Source of the DNA: an uncultured Marinilabiliaceae bacterium | GTDB lineage: Bacteria; Bacteroidota; Bacteroidia; Bacteroidales; Marinilabiliaceae | Length of the DNA stretch: 21,312 bases | Direction of reading: 5' to 3' | Assembly: GCA_905235955.1 (NCBI GenBank) | Contig: CAJONN010000008.1 | Location: 1 to 21,312, forward strand | In this document: positions 1-7,815 of the stretch, one piece after another | Layout of the letters: the number at the start of each line of letters is the position of its first letter | How positions within the stretch are numbered: position 1 is the first letter of the stretch | The notes under the pieces: model-generated | The model's database searches: none | What the model was told of the DNA's origin: nothing | The model's input: only the letters and a program-made list of their open reading frames with translations | Made by a program: the position numbers and the translations under genes

Positions 1-1
1 T

Positions 2-145
2 ACAAATGCTACTAATATTAATGAAGATGCTTTCAAAGACTTTGACCTTACCAATGTAACAAGAGTAGTTCTTATAAATGCTACGGAGATTAACAAAAAA
101 ACTTTCAAAGACTTTGACCTTACCAAGGTAACAAGTTTTGAAATA
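2..145 (+). repeat. Two tandem 72-bp coding repeats (24-residue LRR units)
   Basis: Bases 2-73 and 74-145 are in-frame tandem copies. The most conserved part, about 33 bases from tttcaaagactttgacctta onward, occurs at 31-63 and 103-135 with a single difference. The other part of each unit is more diverged. The array probably continues upstream of the window. Confidence 0.85.
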
Positions 146-541
146 GAGACTACTACACCACCAACAATTGCTGAGAATACATCATTCCCTGCTGAGTGGA
201 AAGAGTCTTGCAATCTGATAGTTCCCGGTGCGGCTATAGATGGCTATAAAAACTCAGATTGGGCAAACTACTTCTATAGCATCAATGGCGAAGTAATAAA
301 TAGAGAAGAAGGAACGTCAGAAATAGGAACTGGAACGCCTAATAATATTGCTAATATAAAGAATACTTCGATAACTATAAGTGGCAAAAACATCATACTT
401 GGTGCTATTACAGAAGTGAAGGTATATTCTATTACTGGCGAACAGATATACAATGGCGTAACAAACAAGGTAAATGTATTGAATAATGGTATTTACATTG
501 TAAAAACCGCCAACACTACCCAAAGAGTGATAGTAAAATAA
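2..541 (+). CDS. BspA-like leucine-rich-repeat surface protein, C-terminal part (5' end outside window)
   Basis: Only the last 179 residues are visible; the gene begins upstream of the window. The first 48 residues are two 24-residue leucine-rich-like repeats, each carrying FKDFDLT(N/K)VT. Next comes a typical BspA-family ending with a CNLIVPGAAIDGYK motif and an aromatic stretch (WANYF). After a Gly/Thr/Asn linker, the last ~70 residues resemble a T9SS type A sorting domain: KVYSITGEQIYNG, then NNGIYIVKT, then a basic-hydrophobic end (RVIVK). By family analogy this is a secreted, surface-attached protein possibly involved in adhesion. That role is inferred; the repeat and tail pattern is seen directly. 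The stop (TAA) is followed after 23 bases by a strong terminator. The coding strand is more A+T-rich than the housekeeping genes downstream. Confidence 0.75.
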   Translation, partial: TNATNINEDAFKDFDLTNVTRVVLINATEINKKTFKDFDLTKVTSFEIETTTPPTIAENTSFPAEWKESCNLIVPGAAIDGYKNSDWANYFYSINGEVINREEGTSEIGTGTPNNIANIKNTSITISGKNIILGAITEVKVYSITGEQIYNGVTNKVNVLNNGIYIVKTANTTQRVIVK

Positions 542-564
542 CAGAGAACTAACCTAATAAATCG

Positions 565-599
565 AAGAGGATTGCTCAGAAAAGGCAATCCTCTTTTTT
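565..599 (+). terminator. Rho-independent terminator of the surface-protein gene
   Basis: A perfect 10-bp stem (agaggattgc at 566-575 with gcaatcctct at 585-594) closes a 9-base loop and runs into a T tract (594-599). It lies 24 bases after the stop codon. Confidence 0.9.
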
Positions 600-669
600 A
601 TATATAACTCATCAACATCATTCCATCAACGTCATCTATATTCATTAAACACACTAAACCACATATCGC

Positions 670-699
670 TTGCCATTTTTCAATTATAAACTATCTTTG
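670..699 (+). promoter_or_regulatory. Bacteroidota-type promoter for ddl-pth
   Basis: The -7 element TATCTTTG (692-699) matches TAnnTTTG. A TTG at 670-672 stands 19 bases upstream as the -33 element. Transcription would start near 706, giving a leader of about 25 bases before the ddl ATG at 731. Confidence 0.75.
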
Positions 700-730
700 C
701 AACCAATTTTATACCTATATTATATATACA

Positions 731-1714
731 ATGAAAAGAAACATTGCTATAGTTTACGGTGGATATTCGTCAGAGGCTGAAGTGTCAGAACGTAGCCTTG
801 CCGGATTGCTTACTTTCATCGACTCAGAACGTTACAATCTCATACCCGTTGTTGTAAGCCGCACCGAGTGGAGCGCTGTGATAGACAATGTGCACTACCC
901 TATCAACCGCACCAATTTTTCGTTTGAAGCTAACGGACAAACTACACAAATAGATTTTGCCTACATCACTATTCATGGCGCACCGGGCGAAAATGGCTTA
1001 TTGCCGGGCTACTTTGAAATGATAGGGTTGCCACACTCTACTTGTCCGTCGCTCACATCGGCCGTAACTTATGATAAGTTTGTGTGCAACAGTTGCTTAC
1101 GTGGCTACGGCATAAAAATGGCTGAAGATGTGCTGGTGAAACGTGGCGACAATATTGACGCTAATGCCATCACGCAAAAAGTTGGCTTGCCATGCTACGT
1201 AAAGCCAAGTGGCGCCGGCTCGAGCTATGGTGTGAGCAAGGTAAAAACTACTGAAGAACTGGTACCAGCCATTCAGAAGGCTTTTGCCGAATGCGAGAGT
1301 GTGTTGGTAGAGCGTTTCTTAGACGGCACCGAGGTTACTTGCGGACTATACAAAACGAGCAAACGCACTGTAGTATTTCCGCTCACCGAAGTGGTTAGTA
1401 GCAATGAGTTTTTTGACTACGAAGCAAAATATACCCCCGGCAAAACACAAGAGATAACGCCAGCACGCGTACCCAACGATGTGCGCGACCGTGTGCAAGC
1501 TATTGCCTCGCAACTATACGACCTGATGGGCATGAAGGGCATTGTGCGCATCGACTTCATCATCTGCTCTGATGGCATCTACCCTATCGACATCAATACC
1601 ACACCGGGCATGACTGCTACAAGCTTCATTCCGCAACAGATAAAGGCTGCTGGCATGAATACCTACGATGTGTTCACTGAAATAATAGAAGATATTATCA
1701 CCTCACATAAATAG
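731..1714 (+). CDS. ddl: D-alanine--D-alanine ligase
   Basis: This cytoplasmic ATP-grasp ligase joins two D-alanines for peptidoglycan precursor synthesis. The 327-residue length is normal. Recognisable motifs are [11 protein letters not shown] near the N-terminus (substrate site), HGAPGENG at 82-89 (usually HGxxGEDG), [13 protein letters not shown] at 158-170 (ATP-binding loop), [11 protein letters not shown] at 193-203, RIDF near 273 and DINTTPGM at 287-294. In the last motif Asp stands where most Ddl enzymes have the metal-binding Glu of ExNTxPGM, a conservative change. The ATG at 731 sits about 25 bases behind a clear promoter. pth follows after 10 bases, so the two are probably co-transcribed. 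The substrate could in principle be D-Ala-D-Lac, but nothing in the sequence points that way. Confidence 0.95.
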   Translation: MKRNIAIVYGGYSSEAEVSERSLAGLLTFIDSERYNLIPVVVSRTEWSAVIDNVHYPINRTNFSFEANGQTTQIDFAYITIHGAPGENGLLPGYFEMIGLPHSTCPSLTSAVTYDKFVCNSCLRGYGIKMAEDVLVKRGDNIDANAITQKVGLPCYVKPSGAGSSYGVSKVKTTEELVPAIQKAFAECESVLVERFLDGTEVTCGLYKTSKRTVVFPLTEVVSSNEFFDYEAKYTPGKTQEITPARVPNDVRDRVQAIASQLYDLMGMKGIVRIDFIICSDGIYPIDINTTPGMTATSFIPQQIKAAGMNTYDVFTEIIEDIITSHK

Positions 1715-1724
1715 TGTCAAAAAA

Positions 1725-2288
1725 ATGAAATACCTTATAGTCGGATTAGGCAATATTGGCGATGAATACGCCCATACACGCCACAATATAGGGTTTGATG
1801 TTGTTAGTGCATTTGCTGCATCTACTGAAGCACAATGGAGTGAAGAACGCTACGGAGCCGTAGCACAAACAAAGATGAGAGGACACATTGTAACTATGCT
1901 GAAGCCTAATACATATATGAACCTCTCTGGCAAAGCTGTTAGCTACTGGATGCAAAAAGAAAACATTCCATTAGAAAACTTGCTTGTAGTAGTAGACGAT
2001 CTCGCATTGCCTTTTGGCACTTTGCGACTCAAAGGTAAGGGTAGCGACGGAGGACACAATGGACTAAAAAATATCAACCAATTGCTTGGCACACAAAACT
2101 ATGCCCGTCTACGCTTCGGACTTGGCAACGAGTTCAGACGTGGCGGACAGATAGATTTTGTGCTTGGACAATGGACTGATGAAGAGAAACCCATCCTCAC
2201 CGAACGCATCAATATAGCTACTGAACTCATCAAGAGCTTTATAGCTATAGGACTACAACTTACTATGACACAATTCAACAATAAGTAG
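1725..2288 (+). CDS. pth: Peptidyl-tRNA hydrolase
   Basis: This enzyme frees tRNA from peptidyl-tRNA that drops off the ribosome, and is essential in most bacteria. The 187-residue length is standard. Diagnostic motifs: [20 protein letters not shown] at the N-terminus, with the substrate Asn10 and catalytic His near 20-21; [10 protein letters not shown] (tRNA-binding Asn); [10 protein letters not shown] (catalytic Asp); and [13 protein letters not shown]. All expected catalytic positions are present. It lies 10 bases after ddl and probably depends on the ddl promoter. Downstream there is no T-tract terminator on this strand, only the palindromic region 2312-2427. Confidence 0.96.
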   Translation: MKYLIVGLGNIGDEYAHTRHNIGFDVVSAFAASTEAQWSEERYGAVAQTKMRGHIVTMLKPNTYMNLSGKAVSYWMQKENIPLENLLVVVDDLALPFGTLRLKGKGSDGGHNGLKNINQLLGTQNYARLRFGLGNEFRRGGQIDFVLGQWTDEEKPILTERINIATELIKSFIAIGLQLTMTQFNNK

Positions 2289-2311
2289 TAAGTAAGAACG
2301 TACTGAAAATA

Positions 2312-2373
2312 AGCCCCGAAGGAGCGAAAGAATCATCATTGCAATGCGTTGAGTCTTTCGCATCTTCGGGGCT
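2312..2373. repeat. Long intergenic hairpin (22-bp arms) in the pth / MFS-PlsC convergent gap
   Basis: The left arm starting agccccgaaggagcgaaag (2312) pairs almost perfectly with the right arm ending cgcatcttcggggct (2373), around a loop of about 20 bases. On the minus strand the stem is followed by TTATTTTC, so it may terminate transcripts of the MFS-PlsC gene. On the plus strand no T tract follows. A third, inverted copy of the arm core (ctttcgttccttcggaa) lies at 2435-2451, which looks like a dispersed palindromic repeat rather than a plain terminator. Confidence 0.75.
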
Positions 2374-2397
2374 AATAATGTAAGAAACACTTGATTA

Positions 2398-2427
2398 GCA
2401 GGTGGTTTCGCTACTCTCACCACCTGC
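2398..2427. repeat. Second hairpin in the convergent gap
   Basis: A perfect 9-bp inverted repeat, gcaggtggt (2398-2406) and accacctgc (2419-2427), encloses a 12-base loop. It is not followed by a T tract on either strand. Together with the larger hairpin and the third arm copy it fills most of the 187-base gap, which holds no gene I can support. Confidence 0.6.
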
Positions 2428-2475
2428 CTATAATCTTTCGTTCCTTCGGAACTGCTTTACTTACAAAAACTTGAA

Positions 2476-4332
2476 TTACTTATTATACCACTCTTCAAGG
2501 TATCTGTTAAAATCCATTTTCTGAAGTTGACTCCATTGCTTCACCTGCTCTGTAATGTCAACATACTGAATACTGACTTTGCGTTTTTTCTTAAAAAGAA
2601 TAGCACCACTAAATATCAGTACAAAACTTTTGAGCAGTAGTTTCACTATCGAAGGCGTTTCGGTTCGACCGTATCTACTCCATTGGCTACCCCAAAGTCC
2701 ATTTATCTTTACACCCACCACTTTCGTATTGCTCGGCAAATCTTTGCACGCGCTATAGGCGAGGTGACGCGAACCTATACTCTCAAGTCCGTTGGTAGTG
2801 ATATGACCTGTTGGATAGAAGAGCACATTGTCACCTTGCACAAGACGTGTGTGTATAATATCGTCGAGGAGGCGCACCTTTTCTACCCCCTGACGCGAAC
2901 GACGCAAATCTGGCACCTCAACAGCATCGAAGAGTGAAAGCACGTGACCAATGACGGGTATGCGAAAGTAGACATCGTCGACCAAAGGCTGCAGGCGAAC
3001 ATCGTAGAGCTCGGCAAAGAGAATGAGCGGATCGATAACAGCAGAATGTTGGGGCAAAATGAGCATATTTTGCGTTGGCAAAGTGCTGAGGACATTGCGC
3101 CCTTGTGTGCTAATATCGTAATGTAAGCGTATGTTGGCTCTGCCAATATAACACAAGACGGTTTTATAGTCGAAGATAAAAATGAGCGACGAGAGTCCGA
3201 TGACTATAGCCAACACAAGAAAAATATATCTGATTGGCAGAAAGGCAGTTATGAATACATTAGTAGCTGAGGCCAAGAATATATATATAAACGATACGAG
3301 ATTGAAAAAAGCCAAAACTATGTTGAGCTGACTGGAGCTAACACGTTTTTGTATTTCGGCATCGAGTGGTATTTTGAATATTCCGCCCACAAAAGCAATA
3401 AGTGCGATGCATATAGCAAATGGAATGGGCGACATTGGCACGGCAAAAACAACAATGAGCAATACGGCCTCTATCAGTCCCATAAGCGGGGTGAAAGCTA
3501 TCATATAGCGTTTGGTATCGAGGCAACCGCCAACAAGGCAACCAAGCATAATGCCAATAGCGGTAACCGTAAGAAGATAGCCCGTTTGCGAAGGCGACAA
3601 GTTGAGAGTTGCAGGACAATAGAGAATGAGTGCCACTTGCAACGATGCTGACATCCACCAAAAGAGCGACAAAAGATGTATGACGTGAGGCAAACCTTTG
3701 TGCTGCTTCACTATCTGAGCCGTTTGTTGCATAAATGTAATGGGGTTAACAGATGTGTTGGTTGGCGTGGGCTCTTCGTGGGCTCTGATGGCAAACGAAC
3801 TGATGATGCCCAATGCTGCCAGAAGCAAAAATGCCATTGAGTATACCTCTTTGCTAACATCTTCAGCCAAAAACGAACCTGCTACTGTGCCAAGCAATAT
3901 GCCCAAGAAGGCTACAGCCTCCATGCCGCCCATACCTTTTGATATATCTTTTACACCACCAATATCTTTTATTAGTCCGTATTTTGATGGAGAATAAAGT
4001 GCACTTTGCAGTCCCATAAGCAAGACGGAACATATTGTAATACAGATATTTTCAAAATAAAAACCTACTATAGCCATTAGCATAATAGGTACTTCGGCAA
4101 GCTTGGCTATTTTTATAATTTGTTGCTTGGAATAGAGTTGAGGTAGTTTGCCAGCCAAAGGCGAAAAAAAGAGATAGGGCAAAACGAGTGCACCAACGGT
4201 AAGATTGACAACAAGCGATTTGTATTCAGCATCAACCCAAGAAGCTGCTACAAAACATACGAGTGTTTTGAGCATATTATCATTGATAACTCCAAAGATG
4301 TTGGTAACATACAGTGGCAAAAATTTCTTCAT
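2476..4332 (-). CDS. Fused MFS (LplT-like) lysophospholipid transporter and PlsC-type acyltransferase
   Basis: The 618-residue protein has two parts. Residues 1-~390 are a polytopic major-facilitator domain whose start (FLPLYVTNIFGVINDN) resembles LplT, the inner-membrane lysophospholipid flippase. Residues ~400-618 are a PlsC-type domain with an HX4D motif (His429-Asp434 in QHSAVID). The motif III region, LFYPTGHITTNG (504-515), resembles Aas of enterobacteria, where it reads FPEGRITTTG, but the conserved Glu is Thr508 and the Arg is His510. The likely role is to flip lysophospholipid inward and re-acylate it. Function is inferred, and activity is uncertain because of motif III. The start overlaps the menE stop as ATGA, so the genes are translationally coupled. 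Alternative: an acyltransferase of other specificity. Confidence 0.8.
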   Translation of the reverse strand: MKKFLPLYVTNIFGVINDNMLKTLVCFVAASWVDAEYKSLVVNLTVGALVLPYLFFSPLAGKLPQLYSKQQIIKIAKLAEVPIMLMAIVGFYFENICITICSVLLMGLQSALYSPSKYGLIKDIGGVKDISKGMGGMEAVAFLGILLGTVAGSFLAEDVSKEVYSMAFLLLAALGIISSFAIRAHEEPTPTNTSVNPITFMQQTAQIVKQHKGLPHVIHLLSLFWWMSASLQVALILYCPATLNLSPSQTGYLLTVTAIGIMLGCLVGGCLDTKRYMIAFTPLMGLIEAVLLIVVFAVPMSPIPFAICIALIAFVGGIFKIPLDAEIQKRVSSSQLNIVLAFFNLVSFIYIFLASATNVFITAFLPIRYIFLVLAIVIGLSSLIFIFDYKTVLCYIGRANIRLHYDISTQGRNVLSTLPTQNMLILPQHSAVIDPLILFAELYDVRLQPLVDDVYFRIPVIGHVLSLFDAVEVPDLRRSRQGVEKVRLLDDIIHTRLVQGDNVLFYPTGHITTNGLESIGSRHLAYSACKDLPSNTKVVGVKINGLWGSQWSRYGRTETPSIVKLLLKSFVLIFSGAILFKKKRKVSIQYVDITEQVKQWSQLQKMDFNRYLEEWYNK

Positions 4333-5330
4333 GTTTCTATATTCTTAGAGGTATTATCTTCCGAAGCTATACGTTTGAGTGCAGCTCGGTCTGGTTTATT
4401 TGTGCCCGTAAGTGGTATATTGCTGTGGCATATACGCTTAGGCACCCAGATGTGAGGCAGCACACTTTGGCATATCTTCATTGTTTCAGCATCCATCTGA
4501 TGCGGCGTTACTATAACAATAATCTCGCCAAACTTTTCGTCAGGAGCTGATGTTATTGCAAAAGATGCTTTCATGTGTGGCTGCAACAGTCGCTCTACCT
4601 CCTCTATTTGCACCTTTATGCCACCTGTGTTGATGGTGTTGTCGGTGCGTCCGATGATGCGAAATTTTCCGCTATTGTCTATTTGCGCTATATCGTTGGT
4701 TTCTAAAATATTATTAGCAACAAGTGGTGCATCAATTACGAGTGTATTGCGTGCACTTAGGCTAAGTTTTACATGCTCAAATGGCGTATACCATTCTGAG
4801 GCTTCTGGTCCGCTGATGCGTCGCATTGCAATGTGCGACAATGTTTCGGTCATGCCATAAGTTGAGTATATGCGGTTGGGAAATGAGCGTAGTGTTTGGC
4901 TCATATTGTGGTCAATAGCACCTCCGCCTATGATAACATTGTCTATTTCTGATAGTTTATGGGCTTCGGCTGGCACTTGCAATGTGTTGTACACTTGCAT
5001 AGGTGTGAGTGCAGCAAAGTTTATGTGCTCATCAATGGTGCTAAGCGGATGTCCGCATGGCTCAACACAAACAAGTTGCAACTGCCCAACAATAGAGCGC
5101 ACTACAACCATTTTGCCTGCTATATATTTCAGTGGCATGCAGAGCAGTGCGGTGTCTGATGGGCGGAGGTTGAGAAAGTTACAAGTAAGTCGTGCACTAT
5201 TTGCCATTTTTTCTTTTTCAGCCCAGAAGGGTTTGGGTGTACCCGTCGATCCTGAAGTGTGTACAAGTATGGTGTTTGTAGTTGAGTCGTTCCACTCAAG
5301 GCGAAATTGTTCTACGTCGTCGGTTATCAT
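4329..5330 (-). CDS. menE: o-Succinylbenzoate--CoA ligase (MenE), short form
   Basis: This AMP-forming ligase activates o-succinylbenzoate as its CoA thioester in menaquinone synthesis. Seen directly: the A3 phosphate-binding loop TSGSTGTPKP at 25-34, YGMTETLSH (A5 region), GRTDNTINTGGIKVQ (A7-A8 region) and the catalytic A10 lysine Lys312 in GTNKPDRAAL. At 333 residues it is shorter than the ~450-480 of many MenE proteins and lacks most of the N-terminal subdomain before the A3 loop. Assignment rests on menC immediately upstream (36-base gap). It overlaps the MFS-PlsC gene by 4 bases. In enterobacteria the same partners (LplT, PlsC domain, AMP-binding domain) form the lysophospholipid repair pair LplT/Aas, so an acyl-activating role is a conceivable alternative, though menC makes MenE much likelier. 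Confidence 0.85.
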   Translation of the reverse strand: MITDDVEQFRLEWNDSTTNTILVHTSGSTGTPKPFWAEKEKMANSARLTCNFLNLRPSDTALLCMPLKYIAGKMVVVRSIVGQLQLVCVEPCGHPLSTIDEHINFAALTPMQVYNTLQVPAEAHKLSEIDNVIIGGGAIDHNMSQTLRSFPNRIYSTYGMTETLSHIAMRRISGPEASEWYTPFEHVKLSLSARNTLVIDAPLVANNILETNDIAQIDNSGKFRIIGRTDNTINTGGIKVQIEEVERLLQPHMKASFAITSAPDEKFGEIIVIVTPHQMDAETMKICQSVLPHIWVPKRICHSNIPLTGTNKPDRAALKRIASEDNTSKNIET

Positions 5331-5366
5331 ATTTTGTTTTTTGGCGGAGTTTTATCTAAAAAAATA

Positions 5367-6434
5367 TCACAACTTAAATTCAGTCCATTGCAAAAAGTCG
5401 CTGACCGAAGGCAATGGCTGCTGACAAAAAAACATGTTGTCGGTGCTGATGTTGAGTGGCAAACTAAAGTTGCTTGTAAAGAGTGCACCAGTGCCAAGTC
5501 CTTGTGGTATGCTTGGGTGCTTAGTGGCGCACCATTGGGCTATGGCATTGAGTCCGATGTTCGATTCGAGTGCCGATGTTATCCACCAACCAATATGCTG
5601 TTTTTCTGATAGTTGTATCCATTCATCGCAACCACACAATGCACCATGCAAACTTGGTTTGAGTATGATATATTGTGGCGCTATGGTGCTGAGTAACTCC
5701 TCTTTTTGCTCTGTGCTGTTTACGCCAATAAGTTCTTCGTCGAGGGCGATGGGAAGTGGTGTATTGCGGCATAGTTGTGCCATCTGTGCCCACTGCTTTG
5801 CACGTATAGGTTGTTCGATAGAGTGTATGTCAAAATGGGCAAGTTGCTCAAGCTTGTGCATAGCGTCGGCTGGAGCAAAAGCACCGTTGGCATCTACACG
5901 CAGTTCTATGTCGCGTTGGCTAAAGGTGCTTCTGATGTGGCGAATAAGGTCAAGTTCTTGCTCAAAGTTGATTGCGCCTATTTTGAGTTTGACGCATCTG
6001 AATCCGGCTTGCCTTTTTTCCTCAATGCGACTAAGCATTTCGTCGTATGATCCCATCCAGATGAGTCCGTTTATCTGTATTCCTTTTTTGCCTTGTGTAA
6101 AGTCTGATGGCCAAAGCACAAATGAGTTGGTTTGCAGTTGTTGCAGTGCTGTTTCAAAGCCAAATAACATCGAGGGGTAGTTGCGCAATGCTTGGGGCAA
6201 GATGCCGTTGTTTTGTTCTACTATCTTGCACATTTGCTGCAATGTGGCGGTATATTGTGCATCGGTGATGTGATCAGAGCTGAGGTTGGGCAGTGGTGCA
6301 CATTCGCCAATGCCATTATTGTTGCCATCGGTGGCAACTATATACCACACATTGCGAGTGAGATATGTGCCGCGCGATGTGCCTGCTGGCTGCTTGAAGT
6401 GCAATGTGTGTGGTATGATGCTTATTTTGAGCAT
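5367..6434 (-). CDS. menC: o-Succinylbenzoate synthase (MenC)
   Basis: This enolase-superfamily enzyme dehydrates SHCHC to o-succinylbenzoate in menaquinone synthesis. In the 355-residue protein all key residues are visible: the KxK pair Lys149/Lys151 (VKLKIG), metal ligands Asp181 (RVDANG), Glu207 (IEQP) and Asp232 (LDEE), and the second catalytic Lys259 (ILKPSL). I chose the ATG at 6434, giving MLKISIIPH. A longer frame opens at 6485, but that codon lies inside the terminator hairpin 6454-6490 and its extra 17 residues are unlike the family. menE follows after 36 bases. No promoter of the usual type is visible in the short gap behind the hairpin, so expression may need readthrough from the ROK gene or an unusual promoter. 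Confidence 0.93.
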   Translation of the reverse strand: MLKISIIPHTLHFKQPAGTSRGTYLTRNVWYIVATDGNNNGIGECAPLPNLSSDHITDAQYTATLQQMCKIVEQNNGILPQALRNYPSMLFGFETALQQLQTNSFVLWPSDFTQGKKGIQINGLIWMGSYDEMLSRIEEKRQAGFRCVKLKIGAINFEQELDLIRHIRSTFSQRDIELRVDANGAFAPADAMHKLEQLAHFDIHSIEQPIRAKQWAQMAQLCRNTPLPIALDEELIGVNSTEQKEELLSTIAPQYIILKPSLHGALCGCDEWIQLSEKQHIGWWITSALESNIGLNAIAQWCATKHPSIPQGLGTGALFTSNFSLPLNISTDNMFFCQQPLPSVSDFLQWTEFKL

Positions 6435-6446
6435 ATATGTGTAACT

Positions 6447-6490
6447 AAAAAATAGCCGTTGGGACCTTACTCTGTGTGGTTCCAACGGCT
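6447..6490 (-). terminator. Terminator hairpin between the ROK gene and menC
   Basis: Arms agccgttgggacc (6454-6466) and ggttccaacggct (6478-6490) form a 13-bp stem with one G-T pair and an 11-base loop. Read on the minus strand, the stem is followed by a run of six T (6452-6447). It lies 59 bases after the ROK stop codon and ends only 12 bases before the menC ATG. Confidence 0.85.
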
Positions 6491-6549
6491 TTATTCTGAC
6501 TAACTTATGCTTATTTGTGCTTTATCAATTCAAATAAATGCACTTTGAT

Positions 6550-7530
6550 TTAAGCATTGTTTTCAAGTTCTTTCCATACGAGCGATGATGCGCCAACAAT
6601 GGCAGCGTCGCCAAGTTTGAGCTTCGATGGCAATATCTGAGCTTGTTGTTTACCTTTGAAGATAGGCAAAAGATATTTTTCGAGGCTTTCGCGAATAGGG
6701 TTGAAGAGTATTTCGCCAGCAGCTGTCGGACCGCCAAAGATGAATACTGCTTCAGGGCTGGTGTGATGTATGGTGTCTGCAATGCCACGAGCCAAATAGT
6801 CGCCTGTAACGCGGAATACTTCGAGTGCTATCTTGTCGCCTTTCACAGCTGCATCATATATATCTTTCGACTCGAGTTCGTTGAATGTTTTGTTGGCCAA
6901 AAGACTATCGGTAGCGTTGTAGTATGCCAAGAGCTCAAAGGCTGTACGTTTCATACCACCTGCTGAGCAATATGACTCTAAGTGACCATTGATACCACAA
7001 CCACATGAGCGACCGCCCGGTATCAACATTGTGTGACCACATTCACCAGCAAAGCCGTCATGACCATATACAAGTTCGCCATTGACTATGATGCCTGAGC
7101 CTACGCCAGTGCCGAGGGTGTACATCACAAAGTTTTTCATACCTTTAGCACCACCATATATCATTTCGCCCATAGCAGCAGCGTTGGCATCGTTGGTAAG
7201 AGCTATAACTTTGAATTCAGGTATTGCCTCTTTAAGCAAGTTGACGAGTGGCACAATGCCTTTGAAAGCAAGATTTGGTGCATACTCTATATTGCCTGAA
7301 TAATAGTTGGCGTTTGGTGCACCAATGCCAATACCCTGACATTCAACAAGATCTTTAAGACCATTAAGAAGTTCGCGAACTGTTTCTGCAATGCTTTTTA
7401 TGTAGTTGTCGACATTGCCGTCTTTAGGTGTTGGAATAGATGTTTTTGACAATACGTCGCCTGCTTGGTCAACTACGCCAATGGCTGTGTTTGTTCCGCC
7501 AATGTCAATACCTAATGCTACTTTTTTCAT
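6550..7530 (-). CDS. ROK-family sugar kinase (glucokinase-like)
   Basis: A 326-residue ROK protein, probably a cytoplasmic glucose or N-acetylhexosamine kinase. Motifs: GIDIGGTNTAIG near the N-terminus (phosphate-binding loop), TNDANAAAMGE with the catalytic Asp, GTGVGSGI (ATP-binding), then GECGHTMLIPGG followed by CGCGINGHLESYCS, the ROK zinc signature. In the usual CxCGxxGCxE signature the last Cys is His here. His can also bind zinc, so the site may survive. No N-terminal helix-turn-helix is present, which argues for a kinase rather than a NagC/Mlc-type repressor. Substrate specificity cannot be read from the sequence. The gene is divergent from hemE across 285 bases, and I see no perfect -7 element for it. 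A terminator follows it. Confidence 0.88.
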   Translation of the reverse strand: MKKVALGIDIGGTNTAIGVVDQAGDVLSKTSIPTPKDGNVDNYIKSIAETVRELLNGLKDLVECQGIGIGAPNANYYSGNIEYAPNLAFKGIVPLVNLLKEAIPEFKVIALTNDANAAAMGEMIYGGAKGMKNFVMYTLGTGVGSGIIVNGELVYGHDGFAGECGHTMLIPGGRSCGCGINGHLESYCSAGGMKRTAFELLAYYNATDSLLANKTFNELESKDIYDAAVKGDKIALEVFRVTGDYLARGIADTIHHTSPEAVFIFGGPTAAGEILFNPIRESLEKYLLPIFKGKQQAQILPSKLKLGDAAIVGASSLVWKELENNA

Positions 7531-7815
7531 TTTAGTATGTTTAGTGTGTTCTTTTATTTGTAAAACAATATTTTTTTAAAACAATGTGCAATTTTAACTA
7601 TTTTAAACGAATGTTGCAAATACAAAGCAAATCTCTTTAGGTTAAAGATGTTTTTTTGTTTCGTTATGTCTGCGTCAAGTCTTGCCACAAAGCCCAATAG
7701 ATATTTGAGTAAAGCATATTTTCCAAAGAAAAAGCTATGCAAAAATTCCACATAAATGAGGATTGCGCCCCCTCGCTTTGTTGGGTATTTTTGCATGCAG
7801 AAAAAAATGCAAAGT
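7531..7815. other. Divergent intergenic region between the ROK gene and hemE
   Basis: This 285-base A+T-rich gap holds the hemE promoter at its right end. For the minus-strand ROK gene only a near-match to the -7 motif (TGTATTTG, read on the minus strand at 7624-7617) is visible. I see no RNA gene, riboswitch fold or convincing operator. Confidence 0.5.
7763..7793 (+). promoter_or_regulatory. Promoter of the hem operon
   Basis: TATTTTTG at 7786-7793 is a perfect TAnnTTTG -7 element, with TTG at 7763-7765 as -33 (20-base spacer). Transcription should start near 7800, so any start codon before that is excluded. The leader before hemE would be only about 7-16 bases. Confidence 0.75.

Noticed and set aside
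5434..6180. Plus-strand open frame of 248 codons across menC
   Set aside because: It is Ser/Cys-rich with no motif and is antisense to menC, in which every catalytic residue of the family is present.
6435..6485. Longer menC start at 6485
   Set aside because: It lies within the terminator hairpin and adds 17 residues unlike MenC; the ATG at 6434 gives a normal N-terminus.
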